Source of the DNA: Castor canadensis
Lineage: Eukaryota > Chordata > Mammalia > Rodentia > Castoridae
NCBI RefSeq assembly: GCF_047511655.1
Contig: NC_133390.1
Span: 126,967,583 to 127,031,582, forward strand
Direction of reading: 5' to 3'
DNA length: 64,000 nucleotides
A program made the position numbers and the translations under genes. The notes beneath the pieces are model-generated. The model saw only the letters and a program-made list of their open reading frames with translations, was not told where the DNA came from and did no database searches. Of this stretch, positions 46,651 through 58,744 are shown in pieces; positions within the stretch are counted from its first letter, which is position 1, and each line of letters opens with the position of its first letter.

Positions 46651-47662
46651 CTGGCCTTCCAATGGGTGAAGCTCTATACAGTGCATTTGCCTCCCCTCCC
46701 CCCTCCCCCACATACCCCTTTATTGGAAGAAGTAGCCCAAGGAAAGAAGATGCAGACTGGAGGATGTGGCAAATGGCTTGTCTGGTCGGGAGCTTGGAAA
46801 AAAAGCACCACAAAATCAAGCAAACAAACAACAAAACCCCACTTTTACTGTGCTGAACTCTCCACTGCCAGAGCGTGAGTGAGCCGGACAAATCCAGTGC
46901 AGTGTGAACGGTTAGTGGAAGCACAGGCGTTTCCCTATGACTGCAGAGACTTCGCTGTCGTGAGACTAGTATAGCACAGCTGAGGAAAGACAGATGGGCC
47001 CTGAACAAGGACAAAATTCAAGCACTCTGCCTTCCAAGTGACCATCTTGGAAACTGTGTCACAGTTGAAAGGTATTTCATAGTCAAACTAGGAAAAACTC
47101 TGTAGTAGACAACAACTGCTGACAAAGTAGCCCCAACAACACTGACTACTTATTGTTACGGCACACACACTAGGGACCATTCCTCCAGCCTCCATCCAAG
47201 TCACTGGACATTCAGCCCTATCAGCAAGTAATCCCAAAAATGGTCCAGGCAGAGTAAGCAGCATTGCTCTAGACCCTCTACTTCCTTCCAACCTCAAGGA
47301 ACTACAGGCATCTGTGACTAGTCACATAGTTCTTCTGGGTCTTGGAACTTCTGAACCTGAAGACTTCTTCCTGCTGCTCAGAGGCAATTGCTGGCATGAC
47401 TGAGCCATCAAAATGATCTCTAACTTGACACTTCATTGTTCTGAATTCTCCATGTACAGCATTACTCCTGCAATTCTGAACAAAGTTCCATGGATGGGAC
47501 AAGTTCCAGAAAGTCCCATCATGAAAAGAAAATGGGCTAAACCCAGTCCCTTAGCTTTTAGTCATCTTCAAAAACAGGTGGCTGTTCACCCATTAGGCAG
47601 AAAGTATATTCCCTCCTGTTTTAATGAAACTCTCACCTACAAAATAAGCCACCTGAAAAGTG

Positions 47663-47759
47663 CAAACATGTATGACCCAAGGAAGTGTATGGAGGTCAAG
47701 GAAAAGTGAGAAATTCTTTCCCAGTACAGATATGAATAGTGACCCCAAATGGCCCCTTT
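47663..47759 (+). repeat. Direct repeat, copy 1
   Basis: About 97 bases (CAAACATGTATGACCC to CAAATGGCCCC) recur at 48242-48335 with modest divergence. Confidence 0.85.
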
Positions 47760-48241
47760 TATAATATATATATGGTTAAACGAAGCAATCACAACTAGAA
47801 AAAAACATTTAGACTGAAAAACACAAAATATGTGCCTACAGCTTTACTACAGACCAATGAACCTGTGCTCAAGCCCCCCAGGTACAGAACCACCTGAAAC
47901 ACTATGATGCCCACTGAGAAATATGGAAGTCACCCTAAACAACAAACTATTTTATTTGCTGTGCCAGGCTCTTCAACGATGACCTCCACAGCAGGAGTTC
48001 ATCTATTTTCATCTATTTACCAGTTGTGCATACTGACAATCCCCTCTGCTTACCCAAGCTCCTTGGCCTTTGCACCTGCTTTGACTTCAATAGATTAACA
48101 GATGGTTCATTTTGTCCAGAGCCATGCAGGCAAATGTGGACACTCTCAGGTCTTCTATAGCTATATTTCTCTGTGATCTGCTTATGGTAACAAAATGGCA
48201 ACTCCTGGGAGAAAGGGCCACAGATCTCAACTGGCCAGGTA

Positions 48242-48335
48242 CAAACATGTCTGACCCTAGGAAGTATATGGAGATCGAGAAGTGAGAAATTCTCTCCCAG
48301 TACAGATATGACTAAGTGACCCCAAATGGCCCCTT
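48242..48335 (+). repeat. Direct repeat, copy 2
   Basis: Second copy, 579 bases downstream; shared blocks include GTGAGAAATTCT and CCCAGTACAGATATGA. Confidence 0.85.
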
Positions 48336-48699
48336 GTCTAATAAGGCCACCTCCTGCCAGAGGACTTCCATCTTGTGAAGTTGCATAATTACTGTGTTGC
48401 TCCCTCCGACTTCCCCAGGGTCAGGGTCCCTGTCTACATGTAGTCCTTTGGTGTCCAGCAGAAATGACAAGGTACCAAAAGTTTAGGGAGCTGTGCACTC
48501 AACTTGTAAGCTGTGTCCTTCTCCCCAGTAAGTCTTACTTTTATCTGTACCATGAGGCACAATTTCTTATTAAACTGGACAGCTTTCATTATCAACAGAG
48601 AACTTCTAGATCCCACTACCATATTTAATCTATTCCCATTGAGTCATACTCAAATAAAAGTATTCCTCAATTAGAAAATGCTCACCAATGACAGGTGCT

Positions 48700-49165
48700 C
48701 CCACACTTGATTATGAGGGCACGTGCTCAAGGAAGTAGATAGTGGGACCTAAGAATGAATACGTGAATGGCCTCAATTCTTCACCCTTCCCTTATCATAC
48801 CCTTGGCCTCCCCACTGACTCTAGACTTGGGAATGCTGGCAAATGTGATAAGCAAGGCCTGAAAGGCACTCACACCTTGGAGCATGTTCCTCTTGCTCCT
48901 TTGCCATTGCCATGAAAATAGGCCAAAGCTAGCCTGCTCAAGAAACATGAGAGGACCAACTCCCCAGCTGACAGTGAGCTGATCAGAAGCTTGAGCTTCC
49001 AGTCAACAGCAAGCCTATACCCACACAACGAGGAAGCCCTGCTAAGCCATGTGGCACAAACTATGACACAGACCCATGAGCAAAACAAACAGCTTTTGCT
49101 CTGACACTGAGTTTGGGGTGACTTATTATGCAGCACTATTGGTGGTGACAGATACAGGAGGTGCC
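48700..49165 (+). mobile_element. Old LTR-like repeat end
   Basis: The ending CACTGAGTTTGGGGTGACTT then ATTATGCAGCA and a GACAGATACAGG terminus resembles a dispersed mammalian LTR end. Left boundary is uncertain. Confidence 0.4.
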
Positions 49166-49920
49166 AAGGATGGTTTAAAAGTTTAGGGCCTCCATCCACA
49201 GAGGCTGGCTTTATTAAAAACTGTTTCTTTCTCAATTTTAGAGGATTCCACAGGCAGGAGAAATAAGTTGACATTAGCTTATCCAGTGCCAAAAGCAGGT
49301 CTTACTCTGCTTCTGGTGGAACAATCTCTCTGCAAGTGTCAATGCTCTGAATATAGATGAGAGGAGAAGGGTAACAGTGTCTGGGCGAGATATCCAGAAG
49401 CTAGGCCAAGTGCATGGCTGGTGGAGTCAGAACCTGAGGACCAAATAGAAAAGGCAAAGCCCTGAAACCTGGAGCTCCTACTCCAAATGATAATATGGAA
49501 CCAGATTCATTAAGTCCAAAAAACAGAATTAGCACCCAAAGACTTAAGATCACAACAGAGCAATCTCAAAGAAAATGTAGTACATGGAGTTTAAAACTCA
49601 ATGCACCTGGTAAGTGGTGAATCAGAATTAAAATTCAATGAATAGGTTAAGTATATCTAAGAAAAACATCAGTGTTGATGCTCCCGAATACAGCACATGG
49701 AGATAAAGAAGTAACTATTATTGTGGAGTTTTAACATTATAGAGGACAGAATAAGAATCCCCACATCTATGTAATAGGGAATCCAGAATCAGAAAGAGAG
49801 TAAGGAAAGCCAACTTCAAAGTGAAAAGAGATGAGAAATTCCCCTAAGTGAGGATCATCACTATTCAGACTAAGAAGCACACCACTACACCCTCAGCAAG
49901 TTAAGTAAAATTATACCCAA

Positions 49921-50035
49921 GCCAGGCACAGTGGTCCACACCTGCAATCCCAGCACTCAGGAAGCTAAGACACAAGGATCGAGAGCCCAAGGCTAGATAG
50001 TGAGGTCATCTCAGAAAAACAGAAAGAAAAGGAAA
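49921..50035 (+). mobile_element. B1-like SINE monomer
   Basis: GGTCCACACCTGCAATCCCA with a GAAAAGAAA-type tail. Confidence 0.8.
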
Positions 50036-50086
50036 AGAAATCCACCTAGACATCCCAGTGAAACTCAACGCAAAGATAAAATCTGG

Positions 50087-50280
50087 CCAGGCGCCGGTGG
50101 CTCATGCCTGTAATCCTCACTACTCAGGAGGCAGAGATCAGGAGGATCATGGTTCAAAGCCAGCCCAGGCAAAATAGTTCAGGAGACCCTATCTTGAAAA
50201 ACCCTTCACAAAAAAAGGGCTGGTGGAGTGGCTCAAGGTGAAGGCCCTGAGTTCAAACTCCAGCACTGCAAAAAAAAGAA
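50087..50280 (+). mobile_element. Dimeric B1-tRNA SINE, young-looking
   Basis: Starts CCAGGCGCCGGTGGCTCATG, with the GGTGAAGGCCCTGAGTTCAA form of the tRNA half and an A tail. AAAATCTG flanks it at 50078 and 50281. Confidence 0.95.
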
Positions 50281-50297
50281 AAAATCTGAAAAGAGAA

Positions 50298-50406
50298 GAG
50301 GGGCACCCTCTCTTAAGACCTCCTCATCTCTGGGGGGCTGTACTCTCCTGCTTTATACTTTTCTCTCAATAAACTCTCCCTCTTCATTTGCAAAAAAAAA
50401 AAAAAA
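50298..50406 (+). mobile_element. Retroposed 3' end of a polyadenylated RNA
   Basis: AATAAA at 50368-50373 is followed 18 bases later by a run of 15 A. AAAATCTG occurs on both sides (50281 and 50403), so this is a short L1-type retroposition. The source transcript is not recognised; an LTR-derived end is possible. Confidence 0.65.
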
Positions 50407-50851
50407 TCTGGAAAGAACCGGAGATTATGAACTATTAAGATACTCTGGCAGCACATTCTTTTGCAAGATCAGGGGCCAGATGACAATGGAGTATCTCTGA
50501 AGTAATAAGGAAAAATAGTATCAATCTAGAGTTCTATACCCAGCCAAAGTACTCTCAAGAATACAGGCAAAATAAATCCATTTTCAAACTACTGCTGAAA
50601 GGACAACCAACACTTGAGATATAAGAAAACTAAATCAAAATGTAAGGTATAGGATGCAAAGAAGCCAACAGAAAACAAAAGCTGACATGTTGGTGATTCT
50701 AAAACGGCAATGACCACGTAAAAGACCGACATTAGCGGCTCATTTGAGGAAGGTGTTAAGATGAAGGTAAAATCCTAAGAAACAACAACACAACAGATGA
50801 GAAGAACGGGTGGGTCTTGTTCAAGAGATGAGTAGGAGTGCTGATGAACTT

Positions 50852-50938
50852 TTTTATTTGGCGGTACTGCAGTTTGAACTCAGAGCCTTCCACTTGCTAG
50901 GCAGGTGTTCTAACACTTGAGCCACTCTGCCAGCCCTC
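50852..50938 (-). mobile_element. tRNA-derived SINE half
   Basis: Minus copy with GCGGTACTGCAGTTTGAAC. Confidence 0.85.
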
Positions 50939-51461
50939 TACTAACCTTTAAAAATCAAATATGCATGCTAAAAAATAGGAATATTATGAAGAATTTTAGC
51001 TAATAAAACTGACGGGAATAAAAAAATTGTAAAGTCTCCACTTTTCAATCCCTAATAAAATAGTCAGGCAAGGATTGATGGCTGGAACTTCACAGTGGGA
51101 GGGATCACAGAGCAGCATTGAACCCACAGATAGCATGCCTCACAGCGGAGAGCACACCTCCTGCAGGTCACAGTCACCCACAGGAAAACTGTGAGAAGTT
51201 CACCTGGACTTAAAGAGGTCTTCAGAGGTATCTTTCAATTTATAGGAAATCCAGGGAACACAGGAATAAGGTAAGTAACATGACAATATAAACAAACCTA
51301 GAACTCACAGGCAAACTTGGAACAGAAGAGGTTGTTGAAAACAAGATCAAGAATCAAAATTCAATTGTGTTACTATTTCAATAATTCATTCAGAATATGT
51401 AGTTTTTAATAAAGATTTCACTCAGGGTAGCTACAAAAATAAGGTTAACTAGAATAAGACT

Positions 51462-51676
51462 CTTTTTTTGTGGCACTGGGATTTGAACTCAGAGCCTTGC
51501 ACTTGCTAGGCCAGGTGCTCTACTACTTGACCCCCTCTGCCAGCCATGTTTTTGTTGGGTATTTTCAAGATAGGGTCTCTCGAACTATTTGCGTGGACTG
51601 GCTTTGAACCTCGATTCTCCTAATCTCTGCCTCCTGAATGGTTTGGATTACAGGTGTGAGCCACCAGCGCCAGGGA
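51462..51676 (-). mobile_element. Dimeric B1-tRNA SINE
   Basis: Both halves, minus orientation, ending GAGCCACCAGCGCCAGGG. Confidence 0.9.
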
Positions 51677-52083
51677 AATAAAATATTCATGAAGAAAACA
51701 AAACTGAAACATAGTAACAAACCTGTATCAGGAGAGATTCTATATTCAAGGTGAAGGACAACAGGTAAGGTGCCAACTTCTCCCCCAAACTAACTTTTAA
51801 ACTCAATGCAATTCTCAAAGAAAAAAGGGTTGTTAATGGAGCTTACCAAACCTATCTTTAAAAAATTTATATTAAGAAGTGCCAAAATAGATCAATTTTC
51901 TAAATCACCCTATCATATTTTATCAAGTCTGTGGAATTAGCTGTAAGTATAGAGAAATAGCTAAAGAAATCGAGCAACAGATCCACAAGTACACACCAAC
52001 TTGGTAACAAGAGAGACAATGGTGTGTATCTGCTGTGTATCAGAGAAGGGGCACTCATTGGGACAACAAAAAACTGAGGTAGG

Positions 52084-52297
52084 GTCAGGTGCTGGTGGCT
52101 CACACCTGTAATCCTAGCTACTCAGGAGGCAGTGAGCAGGAAGATCGCGATTCGAAGCCAGTCGAGCAAATAGTTCACAAGACCCTATCTCAAAAAACCC
52201 AACACAAAACACTTGGAGAGACTCAAGTGTTACAGTGCCTGTCTAGCAAGTGTGAGGACCTAAGTTCAAAACCCCAGTACTGCCAAAAAAAAAACCC
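52084..52297 (+). mobile_element. Dimeric B1-tRNA SINE
   Basis: GGTGGCTCACACCTGTAATC at the left and a tRNA half ending TTCAAAACCCCAGTACTGCC. Confidence 0.9.
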
Positions 52298-52871
52298 GAC
52301 ATAGAACCAAGTACTAAGTAAAAAATTCAAATCTTCAAAAATTTTAGAAGTACAGAAAAACATTTCTGACCTTGAGATTACCACAGAAACAAATTTTAAA
52401 ATATAAATGAGACTGCAAGAAGATAATTTCCAAGGCATATTTTTAACAAAGGATAACATTCATAGTATGTCAAGAACTCTCAAATGAAGAAAGAATCAGT
52501 ATGAGAAGCAGACAAAGAATATAAACTCACAGGAGTATGGAAACCTGAAGAGTCAAAAACATGAAAATCTTATGAGATTCACTGGAAAGACAGGATAAAA
52601 TCAGACATCATTTTAGCACAACTGTCAGGCTAAGAGCTACCAAAGGCAGTTATGAGTGGGGAAATAAGCAGTCACGTCCAGCTTATGGAAATGTAACTGG
52701 GTTCACTTGGGGAGAACCACAGGAAATACTGAGCTATGTTGAAATGGTTCATGCCTTCCCACCCAACAACTTTACTTTGAAGTTCTTACTCCACTTAAAA
52801 ACGATTACACGTGCACAAGACACGGTTATGTTTGTTCACCAGAACACTGACATGGTCAAAGACTGAAAACC

Positions 52872-53068
52872 AACAAAATATGGTGGTGCACACCTATAAT
52901 CCCAGCACTGAAGGGTGGAGGCAGGAGGATCATCAGTTCAAGGGCAACCTGGGCTACACAGTTAAGACCCTGTCTCAAAAAAACCAAAGGCTGGGAATGT
53001 AGCTCAGTGGAGAGTGTTTGTCTAATATGCCCAAGGCCTTGTGTGCGAGCCAAAGCACTACAAAACAA
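52872..53068 (+). mobile_element. B1 plus ID-type SINE
   Basis: A B1 unit (GGGCAACCTGGGCTACACAG) is followed by an ID-type unit whose A box is TAGCTCAGTGGAG, not the common TGGCTCAAGTGG. Confidence 0.8.
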
Positions 53069-53902
53069 AACAATCTTAACTATGTTAAAGTGGGGATCAA
53101 TTCTGACATAAGCATACAAAGCCTACCAAGCAGCATTTATACTAAATGAACCACAATTACGTGTATAGGATAAATTTACAAATGGTTATTTAAAAAACTA
53201 TGAGAAGATGCATATAGCACAAACATCATGGTATACATTGTTTATGCATACATCTGTAAATATAGCACAGGAAATAAAACACAGATGGGGAGGATACCCA
53301 CCAAATTTAATATAGTATCTACCCTTGAAAAAGGAAGAGTAAGATTTGCAATAGCAGTACTTCAAAACTGTTTTTTAAATAAGGGAACTTTAAGCAAACA
53401 GCACGACATGGGTAGATTAGGTCTATGGTATTACCCTCTAAACTTTCTGTGCTTAAAATATATCAAAAATTAAAAGCCAACGCAAAAATGTTGAGGAAAG
53501 TACAATACTTAGCATCTTTTATTACCACCTTTACTATTACCCCATTTTCTATGATACATGTTACTTATAAAATTATAATTTAGTCTTATAACTAGAGGTT
53601 AGTTTTCCTACTTTGCATCAGGGTAGTCAGGACTATCAGTTTTTTTTAACTGAGGGTTTAATTTCTCATAATTTTATTTTTTTCCTAGTTGGGGCATAAA
53701 TCTTACCATGTTTATGACAGACACTGTTGCTCAACTCAATGGCCTATTCCTTTGCTAGCAGAACCAAGTATGTTCAGTTACTAGAACACCATAAACTTTA
53801 AAGACAAGTTTCTTCAACACCTAAGGCAGGGAAATCTTGGGACTTTAAGCCAATCACAGTGCTTTCATTATCCATGTAAATAACTAAATTAGGAAGTGCA
53901 TT

Positions 53903-54103
53903 TAGCTGGTGCTGGTCATTCACAACTGTGATCCTAACTACCTGGGAGGCAGAGGCCAGAAGGAAGTTTGAAGCCAGTCCCAAATAGTTCATGAGACCCA
54001 ATCTCAAAAATACCCAGCAGAGTGGCTCAAATGGTAGAGCACCTGCCTAGCAAGTGTAAGGCCCTGAGTTCAAACCCTAGTACTTCCAAAAAAAAAAAAA
54101 AAA
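53903..54103 (+). mobile_element. Dimeric B1-tRNA SINE
   Basis: Both halves plus a 15-A tail. Confidence 0.9.
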
Positions 54104-54239
54104 GTGCATTTAACATCTTTCAGTAAGACAAGTAGCAAAGTACACCAAGGGTCCGGTGCACAAAGGAACATCTCCTAACCATCTCTTAAGGAAGGCATGA
54201 AGGTGAACAAGTTCTTCTCTTCTTCAGACACTTGTGCAA

Positions 54240-54420
54240 GAGATGAAGCCTGGACTTGTTGCCACCATCTTGCTATAACCATAAGTACAAAGGTCACACA
54301 GCAGATGGCTGCGCAGAGAAACATGGAAACAATTTGGTCCACAATGACGCTGTTGAGCCACTAAGGCTGGTCTTGAACTTTCTGCAGAGTTGTGGGAGAT
54401 AGTTTCAACCATATTTAGTG
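54240..54420 (+). mobile_element. Old LTR-like repeat
   Basis: CACAATGACGCTGTTGAGCC and the preceding GCCACCATCTTG resemble a dispersed mammalian LTR end. Confidence 0.3.
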
Positions 54421-54542
54421 CCTACACAGAATACTAGGCTGTGGATCTGCCCAGGTGTAAAGGGAGAAGCAAGGAAAGAAACAAACCCATTCCTATGCAA
54501 GAACTCCCCTTCTTGTGGGAAGATAATTTAAACTACACTTTT

Positions 54543-54640
54543 TCTGGGTGTGGTGGGAACACACCTGCAATCCCAGCCCTCAGGAGGCCAAGGCAGGTCC
54601 TCAGGCTTTGGTCTCCTCAGCAGCTGGACTACAGGCATGC
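54543..54640 (+). mobile_element. B1-like SINE, rearranged
   Basis: GGTGGGAACACACCTGCAAT starts a B1 unit, but after about 60 bases the text turns into antisense B1 (GGACTACAGGCATGCACCTG). Confidence 0.55.
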
Positions 54641-55082
54641 ACCTGGCACTCCTGCCCAGATTTCTTGTGAAGTTTTCCTTAATGTTTAAGATACATTGAA
54701 TTAAGTTTTCTGTTCCTTACAGCTTACTGCATAAATACAATGCTCTCTATAGACACAAAACAAAAACCTCTGAAGAATGCACAAATTCCAGCAGTTCCCG
54801 ATGACTATGAAGGCCTTGTTATTCTCACAGACTGGAGGCAGGAATTCTGCAAACTGCACAAACAGTTCCAGCTTCACCAGAACCTCCCTGGTTTTGCTTC
54901 ACACTCTCTCCGGCATTAAACAGTTGCAAACAGAGTGAGCCCATTTTATTTGTGGCACTGTTATTAGCCGCATCTAGCAGTGTGGTGCACAGCCCAAATG
55001 TGCTTCCAAAAGATGTAAAGGCAGTTAGTCAACAGCAATCTTTTTATATACGACTCCCTAAAAATGTTTTTTGCTTGCTTTG

Positions 55083-55199
55083 TTTTTGTTTTTTTCAGAC
55101 AGAGTCTCACCAGGTCCCCAGGTTGGCTTCAGATTCACAATGCTCCCGTCTCAGCCTTCTGAGTGCTGGGATTACAGGTGTGCTCCCACCCACCCAGCA
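55083..55199 (-). mobile_element. B1-like SINE monomer
   Basis: Antisense B1 ending GCTGGGATTACAGGTGTGCT. Confidence 0.8.
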
Positions 55200-55437
55200 A
55201 AAACTTAAGTGTGCATTCTAACCTCCCAGTAAGAGGGAAGGGATTTGTTTCTCACACAGGGAATGGTTTGTCTTTTCTTGCCTCTCCTCTTACATCGGGG
55301 GTATATCCACAATCTAGTAGTCTATGTAGGCACTTGAGAAAGTTGTACACCCAACTCCCAAAACCATGCAGAAAGTTTCATTTAAACATGTTTCTGCAAT
55401 AAACAACTATCAAGATAGAACATTTTAATTAAATAGA

Positions 55438-55443
55438 TTTATT
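55438..55443 (-). terminator. CMTM6: Candidate distal CMTM6 poly(A) signal
   Basis: TTTATT on the plus strand is AATAAA on the minus strand, in an AT-rich setting about 2.9 kb after the stop. The proximal alternative is at 56514-56519. Confidence 0.45.
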
Positions 55444-56074
55444 TTAAAAGTACACTATAAAATTTGATATTAGAGAGATAAAAAAAGACCCACAGGATTT
55501 AAGTTGACAAATACAAAAATGATTGGCTATAAACAATGTAAAAATACATTTCCCAGTCCCCCAATAAAGCACAATTTAAGTACAGTAATTATAAAGTTTT
55601 TGTACTGTAAGTACATTTCCCTTATAATTCTTAAGAACCATTCCAAACAATCTGTTTGTGTAAAATATAACAAACTTGCCACAGCTATTAATTAAAAATT
55701 ATCCTAAAATTTGGGTTCGCTGAGGCTGCCCTCTTCTGTACGTAACAGCAGTTTCTGGTCAACGCTCCCTTTGAGTTTACTTACCACAGGTCTTTTTACT
55801 CCTATTTCCTTCCAAATAGAACAGAAAGGCTGACCATGCATACATCCCATTAAAAACAGTAAGATAGAAGGTTCTAAGACTGACCAAAACTCAAGTCCAA
55901 TTAAGAGGTCCTTCTGCACCAATGGAAGGAATGAAGGTGAACCCTCAGAAAAAGCCCAGCGTGAGCCCCACGAAAACTTTCCACATGTGTGAAGCCAGCT
56001 CAGAACATATCTGTCAATGCTGACTAAGCCAGTGTACTCACTAGTGGTGCTACAGTTCAGAACTGGGATGTCCT

Positions 56075-56376
56075 CTAAAGGCCCAGGTATTAAAGGCTTA
56101 TTCCCCAGAATGGTATCACGGAGGTGGTAGACTAGCAGAGGTTACATACAGGTCACTGGGGCTTACCCTTGAAGGGCACTGTAAGACCTTAGTCTCTTCC
56201 ACTCTTTCCCTTTTTGCTTCCTGGATGCCATGAGGCAAGAAACTTGGTCCACCACACATTCCCCACCACAGGTCCAAAAAACGTGGACTTCATGTCCTTC
56301 AAAACTGTGAACCTAAATAAATCTAAATAATTATCTCAGGTTTTCATTATAGTAACAGAAAGCTGACTAGCACAGG
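56075..56376 (+). mobile_element. MT-type MaLR LTR
   Basis: GAGGTGGTAGACTAGCAGAG, AAAACTGTGAACCTAAATAA and GAAAGCTGACTAGCACAG follow the rodent MT/MaLR LTR pattern. It is antisense to CMTM6. Confidence 0.7.
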
Positions 56377-57424
56377 TGGTGAGACTGAGGTAGCCCAGAT
56401 AATTTGCTGTGAATTCTAGATAGGTCTAGGTAACATTTAAAATGACTAATAGTACAGTTTAGTGTGAAATTCTACAAGTGCCTACCATAAACTGGTTCCC
56501 TTTGAATCAGTCTTTATTTTGTTCCCAAGACTCCACTATTTCTCCTCTTAGATGACATGCCTAGTAAAAACAGCATCCATGACTGGTTTCATCATCTCTC
56601 AAGCATAAAATCCAAACTCTAATACAAATGAGTAGGGTACTGAGTCAGTAATATAGAGCAGGAGCTGTCTGCCCAGACTGACCAATTTCTGAAAACTACA
56701 ATAGCCACATTCATGTAACTGAAAGCCATCTTTAAAATATAAATGTCAGGTGAAAAACTAAAAAAGGATGGAGACATTCAATTCTATCCCTAGAAACATG
56801 ATTCAAGGTTTCAGAGAGAAGACCCAGCCTGGGAAACTTCCACCAAAGTACAGAAGGACTTGACATACAGACTCATCATCACAGCACTAGACTCTCAGAT
56901 CAAATCTCTAAAATGACAAAAGGTTCTAGTCTGTACAATTTGGGCAGAAAGGTTGCACCTGTGTGTCTCTAACATAACCTGCCTGCAGCAGACAATTATC
57001 AATTATCAAAAGTAGTTGTGAAGTCTCTTGGGAATGGTCTGACTACTCCCTTAGGTCAACAGAACAAATGTGAGCAGGGTTTCTGGAGGCTCACTTTCTT
57101 AAGATGTCTCCTCTAAAGATAAATTCAAGCAATGCCCAGGTGGGAACAAGGACATGCCCTGAGAAGGCCTAAGATTCTGGACCATGTGAAGACAACTGGC
57201 TATGAGAAAGAATAAAAGCCAGAGGCTCACCTCTGCCAGATGTGAAAGAGCACATGGACCATTCTGATAAAAAGTCAGAAAAGGGAGCATCTCAAAGAGA
57301 AATCAGAGGCAGGGGTTTTAAAAAGAATGGCTCAAAGAAAACCCTAAAGAAGGCCCATGGAGCTGCATTAATTCAAGTAGAAATAATCATATGCCTACAG
57401 AGTGAAAGACTGTTTCTTTCTCTT

Positions 57425-57489
57425 TGTGGCAAGGGGGTTTAAACTCACAGCTTTGTGCTTGCTGGGCAGGCACTCTACCACTTGAGCCA
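57425..57489 (-). mobile_element. tRNA-derived SINE fragment in proposed CMTM6 3' UTR
   Basis: GGCAAGGGGGTTTAAACTCA ... CACTCTACCACTTGAGCCAG, same sense as CMTM6. Confidence 0.8.
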
Positions 57490-58378
57490 GTGGTAGACTG
57501 ACAGTTTTCTAACTCATAGTATGAACTCATCTTTCTTCACTTAAGTACTAAGCAGTCAAAGCCTGTTTTTAAAATTACTTCCACTGTACTGGAGAACAAA
57601 AAGTTTATCTTGTTTGTCTTTGATCCTTAGGTGAGATTATCAGTTTCTTCAATATTTCTATGTATTACATGATCTTTCTTTTCACTTGATCTCAACAACC
57701 AAAGTGCAACATGAACATGAGGCTGCTGATGTTGCTTTTACATGCATAAAATGCCAACATCTTCCATACATTTCCTATTAGGCTAGGCAAAGTCTCAGAA
57801 GAGTTAGTAATTATTCTAAAATGTTACCACAGAATTTTAAGGCTGAGTGAGATACAATAAAGCGAAGTATTATATATATTATGGAAAAAAACCCAGACCA
57901 ATATTTTAAGCACTGATCTCATATAAACATTAAATTTCCAATAACAAAACATAGTCTAATCAGCACAAATCATTAATAGGTAAGCAAATTAAAAGTGAAA
58001 CAATTTCTAAATACATGAGTATGATCATGCTGTTTATAGAGCTATAAAGCATAATTTAGAAGCTAAGCCTGTAACAGAATGTCCTGCCACACAATGACAG
58101 CTTTATCATCAGTTGACCTACATGACTTAAGGAAACAACTGTCCTCCTCTCCTACAAAAAAGCCTCCACTTGAGACAAGTTTCAATACTTATTTTAAAAA
58201 ACCCGTGACCCAATTTGCAGTGACAGCCACACAAACCAGTATTGATAGAACTGCTTCTTGCCCTTGCCCTCCAGAAGAAGTGGCTTAAACAATTAATCAT
58301 ACAAGTTCAGCAGAGCTCCTGCAGAGCGCAGGCAGCTGGGGAATGGCCGCTCTGTTCTGCAGCACCAGTTCTTCAGTG

Positions 58379-58516
58379 TTAAGCGTTCAGTGGTTCTGTG
58401 AGGGCTTCTGCTCTACCAGCAGTCTCAGGTTTTCTTAGCTGGGCCTCCTGTCGTTTTTCAAAGAGCATAGCAACAAAGTCAAACAGGAACATAAAACTCG
58501 CCATAAATCCAAACAC
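58379..58516 (-). CDS. CMTM6: CMTM6 exon 4, coding part with stop
   Basis: After the acceptor CTTATCTTTCTCAG the exon reads [20 protein letters not shown] followed by [11 protein letters not shown] and, after seven residues, EALTEPLNA and TAA (stop at 58381-58379). It holds the fourth membrane helix and a charged cytosolic tail. The ending ALTEPLNA matches the human protein as I recall it. Changes from human in the helix are conservative (L to F, I to V, T to A). No break is seen. Confidence 0.97.
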   Translation of the reverse strand: MFGFMASFMFLFDFVAMLFEKRQEAQLRKPETAGRAEALTEPLNA

Positions 58517-58744
58517 CTGAGAAAGATAAGAGAGAAATGTTACGGAGGAAATGTGGAATATAATCTTACATTTCCCATCTGGATCTGTGAGTGCTTCATG
58601 TTAGCAAGACAATTTAGAAATTTTATCTTTATACCTACTATTCTTTAATGGTTAAAAAAAAAATTAAGCCATCAAAAAATGGAAACAGGCTCAAAACAAA
58701 AATTCCCATTAGTCCAAGTCCCACAAAATACAATGTCCTGTCTT

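Larger units (their letters stand above)
50407..52520 (+). mobile_element. L1 fragments interrupted by SINEs
   Basis: AGAGTTCTATACCCAGCCAA and GTACACACCAACTTGG lie in L1-like text running in plus orientation, broken by SINEs at 50852, 51462 and 52084. All frames are broken. Confidence 0.6.
40677..55419. other. Intergenic region between convergent CMTM7 and CMTM6
   Basis: About 14.7 kb without a recognised protein-coding gene. 40680-44230 is repeat-poor apart from a MIR; 44590-45470 is CpG-rich; 46650-49400 is probably old retroelement; 49900-54650 is L1 and SINE insertions. 53480-53900 and 54650-55080 show nothing I can name. Confidence 0.7.
55420..58378 (-). other. CMTM6: CMTM6 3' untranslated region (proposed extent)
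   Basis: On the minus strand this runs from the CMTM6 stop to a canonical AATAAA at 55443-55438, about 2.96 kb. I recall the human CMTM6 mRNA having a long 3' UTR of roughly this size. The part nearest the gene lacks repeats. A sense-oriented tRNA-type SINE piece sits at 57425-57489 and an antisense MaLR-type LTR at 56075-56376. A second AATAAA on the minus strand at 56519-56514 could give a shorter UTR. No intron is evident. Confidence 0.5.
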
